From: Diphasiastrum complanatum
Taxonomy: Eukaryota > Streptophyta > Lycopodiopsida > Lycopodiales > Lycopodiaceae
NCBI GenBank assembly: GCA_029204225.1
Contig: CM055107.1
Location: forward strand, 14,754,900-14,818,899
Direction of reading: 5' to 3'
DNA: 64,000 bases
The position numbers were made by a program, and so were the translations under genes. The notes beneath the pieces are model-generated. The model saw only the letters and a program-made list of their open reading frames with translations, was not told the DNA's origin and did not search any database. This document shows, piece by piece, positions 44,544-55,959 of the stretch (position 1 is the stretch's first letter; each line of letters starts with the position of its first letter).

Positions 44544-46036
44544 CTATTCATCATCAGATCTTGTATCAGATTCTATGGTAGTATTGTCATGAAGAAATTC
44601 TCTGCTAGCATATGCATCTAATAGACGTGCATTATCCTTATTTCCACTAAGCTCAATATAAGTGGAATACAATGAATAATGAGAGCTCCTTAAAGGAACA
44701 TTCCCATCAGTAAAGCCTAAAATGTTTAAAACATAAGATCTTTTGACAAAAATGATCTTATTTGTCTTAACAAATTTATGTCCTCCTAAATAAAATGATA
44801 AAGCTTTAACTGCCATTATAAGACTCTCCCCGACTGGGCTCAACTTGGAATGAGCAATACAGATCTCACTCTTCAAGAAATGCCGAAGATAGTGGCCCAG
44901 TCCACTGTCCCTCTGGAACGAGGATGCGTGTTGTCTGAAACCAGCTCATCTCGCAGCAAAATCATCTATTATGAGAGCATCCTGCAATAGGAAATATGTT
45001 AGAAAAAACACATTCAGTGATTGAAAACATTCAAATGCAAGGAAGATTAAACACTTACACATTCTTCATCATCAGCAGCAACCAGATCAGGATGATCAAT
45101 ATAATGACCACGTACTGAAGTGGAATCATCAGTGAAATACATTAATGATGGACAAGGGAAGCCCATCTGGGATTGAAATGTCGTGAATTTGTCTGCCCCG
45201 CCCATCCTCAGCTATATTTGATAAAGTCTTATTCAGACATTCTTCACCGGTCATAAGACTCTCCTCATCATCAAAATCAATACCAGCAACAAGGTCATCT
45301 GTCTCAAAATCTACAAAGTCGGAGAATTCGGAAATTGTGCCGGATAATAAGCATAGAACCTCGTCCTCACAATAGTCAAAAAATTTACATAAATCAGCAG
45401 TAGTAAAATATACATCGTCATTAATATAATATACAAGCAAATTGAAAAGACATTTCGAATCCTCCATAGATTTGGATTCATCATCAGATGTATTTTGGCC
45501 AATGAAAGAATCTGGGAGAACATCAGTATTGAAATCAATGAAGTCACTTTCTTTATCAAGAGTGTTGATAAGAAAGTGATTGATATCCTTAATGACTGAC
45601 TGAACAGAGGAGGGTCAGCAACAGGAAACTCATCATCATCTGGAATCTGAACTAAAAGAAAAAGTACGAAACCACTCTGATATTCAACCAATCAACATTT
45701 CTTGTTGCAATACGGACACATAGAACTACTTTTGAAAAGATCAAACAATTTGGTGACCATTCTATCCAATCTATGTCTAAAAGCTGGGAAGAAATGAACA
45801 AGATCAGTATAATGCATGTACTGGAGTTGACCTATGGAGAAAACATGCTTGCTAAGTATATCTCTAAATCTGACATAATGTTCATAAAATACGTTAGAAT
45901 TTGGTTGTACAGTCTTGAAAACATGTAGATAAGGTCTGAATAGGCTGTGGAAGTAGTCCAGATTTTCAGTAATCCCAAATTCACTCAGAAATGAACTCAA
46001 GTCTGATTCTTGTGAGGATGATGAGGAAGAGGCCAT
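44544..46036 (-). pseudogene. Acidic protein gene convergent with the transposase-like gene, decayed
   Basis: Starts at the ATG at 46036 (MASSSSSSQESDLSSFLSEF), with HSLFRPYLHVFKTVQPNSNV and a short Cys motif SSSMCPYCNKKC where the first frame ends. Later frames give a strongly acidic middle (DFVDFETDDLVAGIDFDDEE) and a C-terminal domain FLKSEICIAHSKLSPVGESL with TDGNVPLRSSHYSLYSTYIE. One intron is clear (44982-45058, on this strand gtaagtg...ttgcag). Frameshifts lie near 45610 and 45135, and there is an in-frame TGA at 44946-44948. I recognise no family. It sits tail to tail with the transposase-like gene and head to head with the CENH3-like gene, suggesting a common unit. Confidence 0.5.
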
Positions 46037-46867
46037 GGCAGTAGCATGAATATCGCACTTGTGCGCACGGGAGAACTGAACCAAAACTAACAATCAAAAT
46101 GGCACAGAAGATGGATATGTATGGTAGACAGATACAGAATATCGCACTTGTGCGCGAGTAGGTATACTTGCAAGCAAACGGACAAAATTGGACGCGCACA
46201 AAAGCGATATGTCGCGAATTTTGAGAACGCAAAAGGTAAAAAATTATTCGATTTCCGTGCCATTTATACTAAATTTTTGCACGTGTGGTCAACGGACTTA
46301 TGACACGTGTCTACTTTCGATTCGACAACAGGCGCAGGCACGTGTGAGATGACACCTGCACACGTGTGAAATGACATCTAGACATGTGTCGCGTGTTCAT
46401 TCGAGTGCCTATAAACATGTGTCGCTCTCGCATTCGGTCGTACAAATTCCACACGTGTAGTGTGACAGAGTGACACGTGTCACACTCGCATTTGTCCATA
46501 CAACTCCCACACGTGTGATAGGACGTTCTTTCGCACGTGCGAACCCCGATATAAAATCACAAATTTCGATGAATTTTTTTCACTTTTTTTTCGCTCCGCA
46601 TATCGCATTTGTGCGCGCCCTTCACGATCAAAATTCCTCCTACTACCTTCCATGCGCACAGGTCCGATACCTCTTCATACGTGTCACCCCATATCGCACT
46701 TGTGCGTCTTTCCTCAAATCTAATCGTTCTCTCTGATAATCGGCTCGCATAGGTCCGATATACCGTACATTCTGTCCATACATAGCGGTCCTCTGCGAGT
46801 TCTTTATTATCCCTTCCTTCTCATCCTAACCTTCACGCACAAGTCCGCTATCACATAGTTCACGCCC
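46037..46867. promoter_or_regulatory. Divergent promoter spacer with repeated palindromic motifs
   Basis: The spacer between the - strand acidic gene and the + strand CENH3-like gene holds eight copies of TATCG(C/G)AC(T/C)TGTGCG(C). Forward copies: 46051-46066, 46140-46155, 46601-46616, 46692-46706. Reverse copies: 46195-46210, 46654-46669, 46746-46760, 46836-46850. Between 46276 and 46536 there is a second cluster, of CACGTG (about 8 copies, usually CACGTGT). Both are binding-site-like. No TATA boxes could be assigned with confidence. Confidence 0.8.
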
Positions 46868-48295
46868 ATGGATAGGAGAAAGTAGACAAGGAGAGACTTC
46901 TCCTCTGCTAGCTCATCCTCATCTCCTGTGGTTGCCATCACACCCCCTGCTAGACCTAGAACGTGCAACCGCAGCAAGTGGCTCTCTGAGATACGCAAGT
47001 ATCAAAGGTCAACAACTTTGTTGATCCCAAGAGCTCCATTCTACCATGCTGTCCGAAACATAACAAGAAATGTGCCTTCAAGAGGCTCCTGAAGATTATA
47101 TTAGCCTTTTTTTTGAGGATTTTTTTTTGCTTGCCATCTATACCAAGAGGGTTACCATAATGCCCAAGGATTTTCAGCTTCTGATCAGAATGAGGGATAG
47201 GTACTGTAGGTTACATGTATCTCAGCCTGCTGCTCCTAGACCAACTCCTATAGATAGGACTCATCTTCCTATGAAGCATCCTAGGAAGCAGACAGCCCCC
47301 AAGCGTGCTCCTAAGAAAGTGAAGCCTATCCCAGAATTCATTGTAGATAATGTTGTTGTTGATAATGCTGTAAATATAGCTACCTCTGTTTTGGATACTC
47401 CTAATATTGCTGTACATACTACACTTCCACCTCCTCCTCCTCCTCCCAATTTCTATACATATATAGATTCTGATGATTATCTTAAATTTGAGAAAGACAT
47501 ATCGGATGTTATAAATACAATTGGTACTCCTTTTTGTTTTAGACTAGAAGAACTTGATTTTAGTATTAATTTTAGAGTTCTAGATGGTCTGGATCTCAAA
47601 GATAGACGGGCTTCTATCAGTGATCCTGTGATAGAGTCCGGGCTGACACTCTTGCAATTTGACATTGCAAGAGATTTATCAAATGAGTTGCTAGTGCTGA
47701 GTAACTTTCTGCTCCAGGCATTCAAGGAGAATAATGACACATTGTCACAATGTCTGACAAGTGGATTCACACCAGCAACAAAGTATCTGGTCATTCCTTA
47801 TCATACCAAGTAAGATATATTAAGTGCTTCTTCTTGTTTTATGCATTAACATTGACATTTTCAATTTGAATAGTTCTCAGAATTGCCGCTAAAGTACTTT
47901 CAATCTTATTTTGCAATGACCACTGGAGTTTAAACCTGATCTCTATTAAGAGATCTATAAATAATATTATTAAATGTTCTTGTGTCAAGATGAATTTGGC
48001 AAGAAATACGCATAAGGATGTAGATATATTCATTCCATATCTAAGCAAATATATTTCTACATACGTTGCCCATTCCGTAGACTGGCAGATCGTCAGCTTG
48101 GAGGTAAACTCTTCTTTCTTAATAGCATTTTGAAATCAATATTCTAATGAAATATTTTCAATCTAATTAATTCTGTTTCATAATTGATTTCTTGTGTGCT
48201 GAATTATTTTGCAGTCACCCCAGCAAAATGATTCATTCAGCTCTCTGATATGTTATTTAATTTTAATTTTTCGTATCACATTTAATCTAATGTGA
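46868..48295 (+). pseudogene. CENH3-like histone-fold gene with long unknown C-terminus
   Basis: The first part, from the ATG at 46868, reads MDRRK, stop, TRRDFSSASSSSSPVVAITP, then SEIRKYQRSTTLLIPRAPFY and HAVRNITRN. The frame then shifts by one base to an ATG at 47070, with [20 protein letters not shown] and [20 protein letters not shown]. The H3 alpha-N to alpha-3 order is clear, and LLIPRAPF and KDFQL fit centromeric H3 (CENP-A/CENH3) better than canonical H3. About 13 residues of loop 1/alpha-2 are missing at the frame junction. After the histone part the frame runs on 200 residues ([47 protein letters not shown]), then through introns 47810-47880 and 48104-48214 to the stop at 48293-48295. 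The C-terminal part is intact and unrecognised. Confidence 0.6.
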
Positions 48296-48673
48296 ATGCC
48301 AACATAGTGACAGTTACTGCGTATACCATATTTTATGTAACTGTACATACTATATTTCTATAACTGTAACTAGTATAGTTAGAAAATTTCATTATACTAA
48401 CCAGCATAGTAAAGTAAATTTAACTTGAGATATTGACGTCGGACAGATTAGCATGTGTCGGGTAGGAAAAAGAAACCAATGGGATACGTCCATGCTGTCC
48501 GGACACAAATTTCAAAGTTTTCTATATTGCATTTTTATTTTTTAGTTAATTTGAACTACGTTACGTAGATTTCAAATCTGTGCATTTTGATTGGGCCTGG
48601 TGACGGTTGAAACTAAAGAAAAAAAATAAAAGTATCTTTATAAAGGATCTTTTTTATATTGAGAACTCCTCTA
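48296..48673. other. Unassigned spacer
   Basis: AT-rich, no gene. It has a short repeated phrase (cata(c)tatattt/gtatagttag) near 48345-48410. A terminal repeat for the preceding gene cluster would be expected near here, but none was recognised. Confidence 0.35.
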
Positions 48674-51600
48674 ATGCCAGCAGAACAAATCATAACCTGG
48701 AGTTGTGACAAATATGAAGGTGAAGCTCCTTTGTCTGACACCAGCTTTACATCAGAAGAATCTTCATATGCCTTGAATATTTCTCCCAATGGATCTGATA
48801 TTGAAGTGCATTACTTTGAATGTTATGAGAATGCTGATGACAAAGAATTCTTTGATGCCTGCGATGCTGAAGCGGATGTTTCGTATGAAAAAATTAACGT
48901 TGCAGACACGAACTCGAAAGAGTCTGATGATTCAAGTGACGAATCTGAACACGAATTTGGTAACAAGAACCAGGTTGACGACAAGAAAACATCTGTGGAA
49001 TCAACCATGCGCGAAATTCATGGCCATACCAAGGCCAGTATGACAGAAGATATCATTTTACCAGATTCTATTGAACTGATTGAACTTGCACCTGGCAGAT
49101 TTGTGCATGTTTCAAAGTCACTTGGAGAATCGGAGTTAGTGGAATTCACTGAACTATTGACGGAGTATCAAGACGTTTTTGCCTGGTCGCTCGACGATTT
49201 GAAGGGTATACCTGCAGAATTCGGAGAGCACCAAATTGATCTTAAGGAAGATGTCGTACCTATTCGACAGAGACAGTATCGTCTTCATTCTAAGTATACT
49301 CTCATGGTTAAGGATGAACTTAACAAGCACCTTAAGGCAGGTATAATCTATCTCGTCTTAAGTAGTGAATGGGTTTCACCCATTGTTGTCGCCCCAAAGA
49401 AGAAGACTGGCAAAATACAAATATGCCAGGATTTTCGCAAACTCAATGCTGCCACAAGGAAGGACGATCATCCTCTGCCTTTCACTGATTCCATCCTAGA
49501 TCAGGTTGCTGGTCAAGAGCGTTACAGTTTCTGTGATGCTTTTCTGGATATAATCAGGTTGGAGTGCAAAAGGAGGATCGTTCAAAGACCACATTCACTA
49601 CGGATTGGAGCACTTATGCCTACAACAAAATGTCCTTTGGTCTTTGTAACGCTCCAGCGACTTTTTAGTGAATCATGATGTTAATTTTCACTGTCTTCCT
49701 GAGAACTTTTCTTGAAATATTTATTGATAATTTATGTGTATACAATGATATAAATGCACACCTGCAGAAGCTGAAAATAACATTGCAACGTTGTCGAGAC
49801 AGTTGTTTATCTCTTCATCCAGAGAAATATTTTTTTGGTATGAAAGAAAGAATATTGTTCAGACACAGAATATCTAACAGAGGAATAGAAGTCGACAAAG
49901 ATAAAGTCAAGCTTATAAAGAATCTCCAGATACCAACCAATTTACGTGAACTAAGAGCTTTCTTAGGACATGTTGGCTATTACAAGAGACTTATTCAAAA
50001 TCATGCTTCTATTGTTGCCTCTCTTACACATCTACTGAAGAAACAAGTGGAATACTTGTGGACGAATGAACAACATAAAGCATTTGAAGATCTTAAGCAA
50101 AGGTTGATCAATGCTCCTATTCTGAGACCACCCAACTGGGCTATTTTATTTCACAGTTATGTGGATGTTTCTGCATTTGCTATTGGCGTCTGTCTAAGCC
50201 AGAAGGATGACCAGAAGAAGGATCATCCCATCTACTATGCGAGTCGACAGCTCAGTGCATCAGAGAAGAATTATTTGGCTACAGAAAGGGAAGCACTTGG
50301 CATGATTTTCACTGTTAAAAAATTTCGACATTATTTGCTGGGATATGCATTTATTTTTCATGTGGAACATTATGCTCTTAAGTATCTTGTAATAAACCAG
50401 ATCTATCAGGACAAATTGTTCGATGGGTTCTACTTCTACAAGAATTTACTTATCAAGTAGAGCTTCGTCAAGGAAAATATCATATGAATGCTGATTATCT
50501 ATCGCGACTCAACACCGAAAAAATTGAAAACCCTATCAATGATGATTTTTCAGACGAACATTTATTCGAGATTTCATCTACAAATTCACTATATTTTGAT
50601 ATTATTACTTATCTTAAGGATTAGATATATCCGGATGGTTACGATTTGGAGCAAAAGACAGTTTTTCAATATAAGGTAGCACGTTATACAATTATTAACA
50701 ATGTTCTGTACAAGCTTGGTGCTAACCATCAACTACGAAGATGTCTCGAAACTGAAGACATGCCTTACACTCAGAAGATGCTGGTGGACATTTTGCTTTG
50801 AAGAATACTGTTAATAAGATATTGACTGCCAAGTATTGGTGGCCAATAATGTTCAAGGATATATCAAATTTTATTTGTTCATGTGATCCATGCCAGAGAT
50901 CTGGTAAGCTTACAAAAGCAATGAACTGGCCGTTGACACCAATCCTATCTCTTGTACCATTCGAGAAGTGGGGTTTGACTTTGTCGGTCCAATCAAACCT
51001 GTTACCCAACATACAAAATGTTGTTATATTCTAGTTGCCACGGATTATGCTACCAAGAACGTTGAAGCAGAGGCGACGAAACGAAACGATGCAAAAACTT
51101 TCGTGACATTCCTATTCAAAAGTATAATCACAAGATATAATTGTCCACTCGAACTAGTAAGTGACCAAGGTACACATTTTTAAAAATTGCTGACAACTTA
51201 TTTCTTGATCAAACATAGAAAAACTACACCGTATAATCCAAAAGCAAACGGGTTGACAGAAAGAGCTAATGGAATCTTATATAAGATCCTGACTAAAATT
51301 ACTATTGCACATGCAACGGATTGGGATCAGAAACTACCATCAATTCTCTGGGCTTATCGCAACACAGAGAAAATCACGACGAAACAGACAACATATTTTC
51401 TTACATACCTATTTTGCCGATTGAATTTGAGGTGAAAACCTTTCGTATTCAAGCTCAACGAACAGATGCAGGATGTATAAACGAAAGATTGACTAATATT
51501 GAAGATCTAGCTGAAGCTCGAGAGACTTCACAAAACTTAACGGAGGGAATTCAGAAACAAAGAAAGAAGAAATATGATAGTCATATAAAAAATGTGATCT

Positions 51601-51793
51601 TAAAGCTGATGATTATGCACTGATATATGACAGTCGCCATCAAAAGTTCCTTGGAAAATTCCATATGCGATGGCTTGGACCTTATAAAGTCATAGAGGTG
51701 TTTGACAATGATTCTGTGCAACTTCAATCACTTGAAGGTGAATTATTACCGACATGTATTAACGGGTCAAGACTGAAGAAATACTACCTTTGA
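48674..51793 (+). pseudogene. Ty3/gypsy pol (RT, RNase H, integrase), broken
   Basis: Starts at the ATG at 48674 after a TTG-initiated extension. An acidic leader (DDKEFFDACDAEADVSYEKI) precedes RT: EFGEHQIDLKEDVVPIRQRQ, KKKTGKIQICQDFRKLNAAT, FIDNLCVY (in place of YVDD), and the thumb with FGMKERILFRHRISNRGIEV. RNase H follows: DVSAFAIGVCLSQKDDQKKD, IYYASRQLSASEKNYLATER. Integrase has TAKYWWPIMFKDISNFICSC with CDPCQ (zinc domain), DFVGPIKPV, DQGTHF and GLTERANG, so the D,D,E residues are visible. Frame breaks occur near 49560, 50460, 50625, 50990 and 51183. The C-terminal domain ends YKVIEVFDNDSVQLQSLEGE near 51790. Confidence 0.9.
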
Positions 51794-52200
51794 CCAGATT
51801 TTTTTTTTTTATTCTTATTATTTTCTAGTATTTTTCTGAAATTAATCGTGAATTTTCTTTTATCTTGTCTAAATTTTTTCGCGACTTTTCTTTTATTTAT
51901 TTATCTTATTTCTAGAAATCATCTAAAAAAATTTGTGAAATTTTCGAGAATTTTTCTTGACTCATCTCAATCTTTCAATATCATTTTTAAAAAGTATTTT
52001 CGAGAACTTTTCGAGATTTTTTCGCGAGACTCAATTTGTTAATCAAATTTTCGTAAATCATTTTCGAGAATTTTTCTAGAATCTTTTCTAGCATTTTTTC
52101 CAGTTTTTTGAGAAATTTTTGTGAGTTTCTGTATCATTTTTTAAGATTCTTCGAGAAAGTTTCGAATCTTTCTAGCATATTTTCGAGAATCTTTTGAAAA
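51794..52200 (+). promoter_or_regulatory. Cluster of HSE-like TTC(G/T)AGAA sites
   Basis: Seven copies of TTC(G/T)AGAA occur at 51910-51917, 51943-51950, 51999-52006, 52063-52070, 52074-52081, 52150-52157 and 52182-52189. TTCnnGAA is the core of the heat-shock element. Many related ttttcgag partial sites lie between. The stretch lies just downstream of the gypsy pol, where the U3 part of a 3' LTR would be expected. It is T-rich, so part of the pattern may be compositional. Function is inferred from the motif only. Confidence 0.55.
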
Positions 52201-53529
52201 TCTCTCGACCTAGTTTTTGTATTCCTCCATTAAAGAGAATGGCCATGTGATCATCATTATTCACACGTGTGTACGCTCACAGATATTGTTTCTCCTTAAT
52301 TTGTTTTGTTCTTTTCACAAACGGTCTTCCGTCATTAAAGATCGATCTGGCAAATTAATGTTTCAAACACTGAGCCATGCACATCCCCCATAAATGGAAG
52401 TGACAGATGTCTAGAATACGTTAGAAACTTATGTCAATGCCAATCCAGGAAACAAATCAGAGACTCAATTCTTCAGACAAGGACTGTCATCTCACATGTA
52501 TACATACAGCTTTATTCAATGATCGTGCTAGACAGTACCAAAGATAGTCATTATTCGAGTGTCGAAAAGAAAGTATTCATGACAGACGAATAAGATGGTT
52601 TAAAGACAGTTCTTTAGAGCATGTTTTACGGAAACACAACCAACGACTGTAATGCACTAGAGCGACTGTCTGATCAGAGAGTAATTCATGAAATGTGTTA
52701 GAGATTGTTAGCAGACTCAAGATCACTCACACTCAGCAGTGCGGAGAACAGAGATAAGAGAGAATAACTCACAAAACTCTATTCACTTCTTCAATCTCTT
52801 ATATAAGCATAAACTCTTCTCTCTCGATGATCGAGACTAAAGTGTGAGATCAACATATGTTCTACGGGACGAACAAACACACCTCTAAACCAACAGGTGC
52901 GTCGCTCCCGCGAAAGGGTCTAGTTAACAATTAGACTGAAAATACGTTCAACTATACCATAGGAGGTATACTTAACTATGAGTTGAAGTTACTCTAGTTT
53001 ATCATGTCTTTTCGTATCTAGTCGTTTTGTATGGACGACCTAGTAAAGGTTGTCCAAGACAATGTCTTTTCCTTTTAAAGGTCTTGTCCTTGATTACAAG
53101 GCAAGTACTTAGGAGATATATTCCCGAAAAATGACTTAGGCCTCTTCATGATTTATACTTAACCGGCTCATATCTTCATTTTCAAGTATATCATGCCATA
53201 TTTATGTTGATATTCAATATTTAACATTTTCGTGACATCACATATCCTCTTCCTCAAATGTGAAACGTCCTCGTGAACATATCATCTTTATTTTGAGGAT
53301 TATTCGAAAAACATTCTTGTTCGACAGATTTTCGTTGAGACGAAAAAATATTTCTTCGTGTATTTCATCCTTTAGATATTTCTTGTCTTAGAGAATATGT
53401 GTCTTGCTGTTTCTTTAATTGAATAGGTTGTTTTGAGTTGATCTTTGAATTGTTGATGAAATCTGGAATCAAACTTCAAAACATTTTTAAGCTTTTAAAA
53501 TTTCAGCATCCCATAGAAACATCACCACG
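52201..53529. other. Unassigned DNA, possibly LTR-derived
   Basis: No coding region. On the - strand a cttatataag TATA-like string lies near 52800-52808, so this could be an LTR of an element running left to right on the complement. No partner copy was found in the window. Confidence 0.35.
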
Positions 53530-54319
53530 ATAAAGACACGAATGAATATTCATGATGAATCAGTTCTTCATATAACTTCTAAGCAAGCTCCAAGTTCTGT
53601 TGAGCTTCGATCAAGAGCAAGTCTTCTTTTGATTTTGTATAGCGGCCAACTGGTAAGTTGCCAAATTCTTCTAACTTAACCGGGAGTAATGTTCCATCGA
53701 ACAACTCATGGGCTAACTTGGTATCTTCATCTGAATCACTTCGTAGAGTGATTTCTTTAGAGTAACGAGCTGCAAATCTAATAAAATCGCTTTTAACATA
53801 AAGATTCTGAACAAAAAATAATGTCTTCGCCGCAAAGGTACCAAACTGTCAAAATGTATATGTATAAAATCGTTTATAACGGAATGACTTCTTTCTATCT
53901 TGCAAATTAGCTTGGAGTTGTTGTGTGAGTTCATCAATTCGTAGCAGGGCCTAAAGGTAGTCATCGTGTGCATAAAGCCCGCTGCAAGATGGGGTTGCAT
54001 CACTGGAGAGCTCCTTGAGCTCCACCAACTCTTCCTCGACAAGAGCCTTCACATCCTCGAGCGGTTGTAAGAACTCGACTCGAAAATTTTCGAGCATCTA
54101 GCCTTGGAGCTGGTTTAGCTTCGTGAGATCGACAGTGATTGACCCTGCAATGGTACTTAGAGACAAAGCAGCTTCTGCCTTTAATCTTGTCATTCGCTCC
54201 TCCTGTAGATGTTTCTGGAGCGCGACATTATGTTGATTTGCAGCCAAAAGTTGTTGTCTCAAAGAATCGTTTTGAGTCTGAAAATTGTCAGACTTGGTCT
54301 GAATCGCTTCTTTAACCAT
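53530..54319 (-). pseudogene. Coiled-coil ORF of unknown element, broken
   Basis: - strand. Starts MVKEAIQTKSDNFQTQNDSL, with RQQLLAANQHNVALQKHLQE and RMTRLKAEAALSLST, then, after a TAG near 54100, EDVKALVEEELVELKELSSD, and further RSDSDEDTKLAHELFDGTLL and LPVKLEEFGNLPVGRY. Heptad spacing suggests a coiled coil. The frame has several stops and a shift near 53850. No retroviral or host family is recognised; a gag-like or extra retroelement ORF is possible. Confidence 0.4.
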
Positions 54320-55159
54320 TAAGTTGGGCTTTAGTTGTTGAGGACTCCTGTCTAGAAACGAATAGTTTGCGAATGTGATTAATTAATTGTCTGCACAATC
54401 ACGAATACATCGAACAATTATCGATTCTCTGTTGACACCTTAATTAGCCGGAGTGTAGTACTATTGTACTACTCTGATAACATCTCATCTGTAGAACACA
54501 CTTCATTCAATTCGATAGAGGCCAGATTGTTGTTCTGAATTTATTAACATTATCCATCCCAAACATAAGTAATATTGGTTACTTTTTAATGTCTGACAAC
54601 AACCAGAATAACACTCAAAACCACTTGCCATAATTGTACCAAAAACATAACTTTCTAACGCTGTCCTTTGTGGGAACGACATTATTTACTATAAAATCTA
54701 TATTAACCATGTTGGTATAGTACGACAAAAGTCAATTCAGATATGTATTCATATATTCATAGCAATCTTCTCAGAGAGGTTGTCACCTTGATGGAGATTG
54801 AGTGGGGTATAGTAAGCATTTGGCTACCGGTTATAGCCTGTGCGTGCTTACGTATAGTTTTAAACCTATATCACCCATTGCGGTAGAGACTCGGACATTC
54901 AAGTTTCAGAAAGTAGCAGATTTCCTACGTGATATGCAGGAAATGCTATGGATTGCACGTCAGAATGTCTAGTGTACCTAGTATGGGGACCAACATTATG
55001 CAAGCCTGAAAAGATCACCGAGAGACTTCCAAGTGGGGGTTGGATATTTTTTTGAGAATCTCGATGAATTCATGTGTAATGCGTATTGGCTAGCATTACT
55101 AATTGTCCCCTAGATATAGAGGACCGTATAAGATCTTAAAAAAAGATCGGATCTTTAGC
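54320..55159. other. Unassigned DNA leading into gypsy sequence
   Basis: No gene to about 54960. Near 55100-55160 the + strand gives YRGPYKILKK-like sequence, the end of a gypsy integrase in another frame. Confidence 0.4.
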
Positions 55160-55457
55160 TTACCAATTGGAGCTCCCGAAAGAATCGCAAGTGCATCCCG
55201 TATTTCACGTTTGTCATCTCAAGAAGAGTCTACGTGAAGGACAACATCTTGGATCTGGAGATCAATTGGACATGTTGGATGAATCATCAAGTATATCTCA
55301 TCTTGAACCTGAAAAGATCTTGGATACAAGAACTAAACGATTGAGAAATCGTATAGTTACCAAGCATCTGGTTCGATGGAATGGATGTCTGGACAATGAT
55401 GATTTCTTGAAACATGGAGTATGCTTAAGGAGGAACTTTCTCAGTTTTAAGTTCTGA
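55160..55457 (+). pseudogene. Ty3/gypsy integrase C-terminus with chromodomain-like end
   Basis: + strand frame with YQLELPKESQVHPVFHVCHL, HLEPEKILDTRTKRLRNRIV and TKHLVRWNGCLDNDDFLKHG. This is the usual order of gypsy chromovirus integrase ends: the HPVFHVS-type block, EPE-IL--R and the (V/L)VRW chromodomain core. It is followed, after a TGA at 55457, by a purine-rich agggaggaag and a TGTCATGCCC that starts an LTR. Confidence 0.85.
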
Positions 55458-55485
55458 GGACAGAACTTGAATAAGGGAGGAAGAA

Positions 55486-55950
55486 TGTCATGCCCATGAC
55501 TAGTCTCGGGTAGCGTATCCATGCTAGGGATCGGTAGACCAACAACCCGTAAGTTAATTGTGACTATAAGGGAATTGGGGCCCTTATGTGTACATGGTCA
55601 TAGTTAATGTTTGTAGGTCTAAACACTTGATGGTAAATTTGTATGGGTCTATCAGTGAGTCATTGGAGAACTGGATGACGTGGCCCAAATAGGCTGCAGG
55701 GGTGTCTAGTGAGGTGTCACAATGCACTACTAGTGGTGCATGGGCCTTGGAGGGCATAAGTATACTTATTGGGCTCTCACTAGTGTATGCTTGATAGCAT
55801 GACCGGTGGCAGGATGCTGCTGGGGTGATGCATCATTCGTCTCTAAGTGATTGATCCATAGCTTGGGGGCTAGATCCGTTCGATCATGTTGGTTTGTCCA
55901 CCATCAAATTTCCTTGTGTTGCTTGTGATTGGCATGCTTAGAATAGGATC
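55486..55950 (+). repeat. Start of a gypsy 3' LTR (TGTCATGCCC...)
   Basis: Begins TGTCATGCCCATGACTAG directly after the purine tract (agggaggaag). This is the typical opening of plant gypsy LTRs. The end is not defined: copia sequence on the - strand begins by about 55980, so the LTR may be cut off. Confidence 0.65.
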
Positions 55951-55959
55951 CTTGGATTT

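Noticed and set aside
47261-47449. Glycine-rich frame on the - strand
   Set aside because: It is the complement of the proline run (PPPPPPP) in the CENH3-like gene's C-terminal part.
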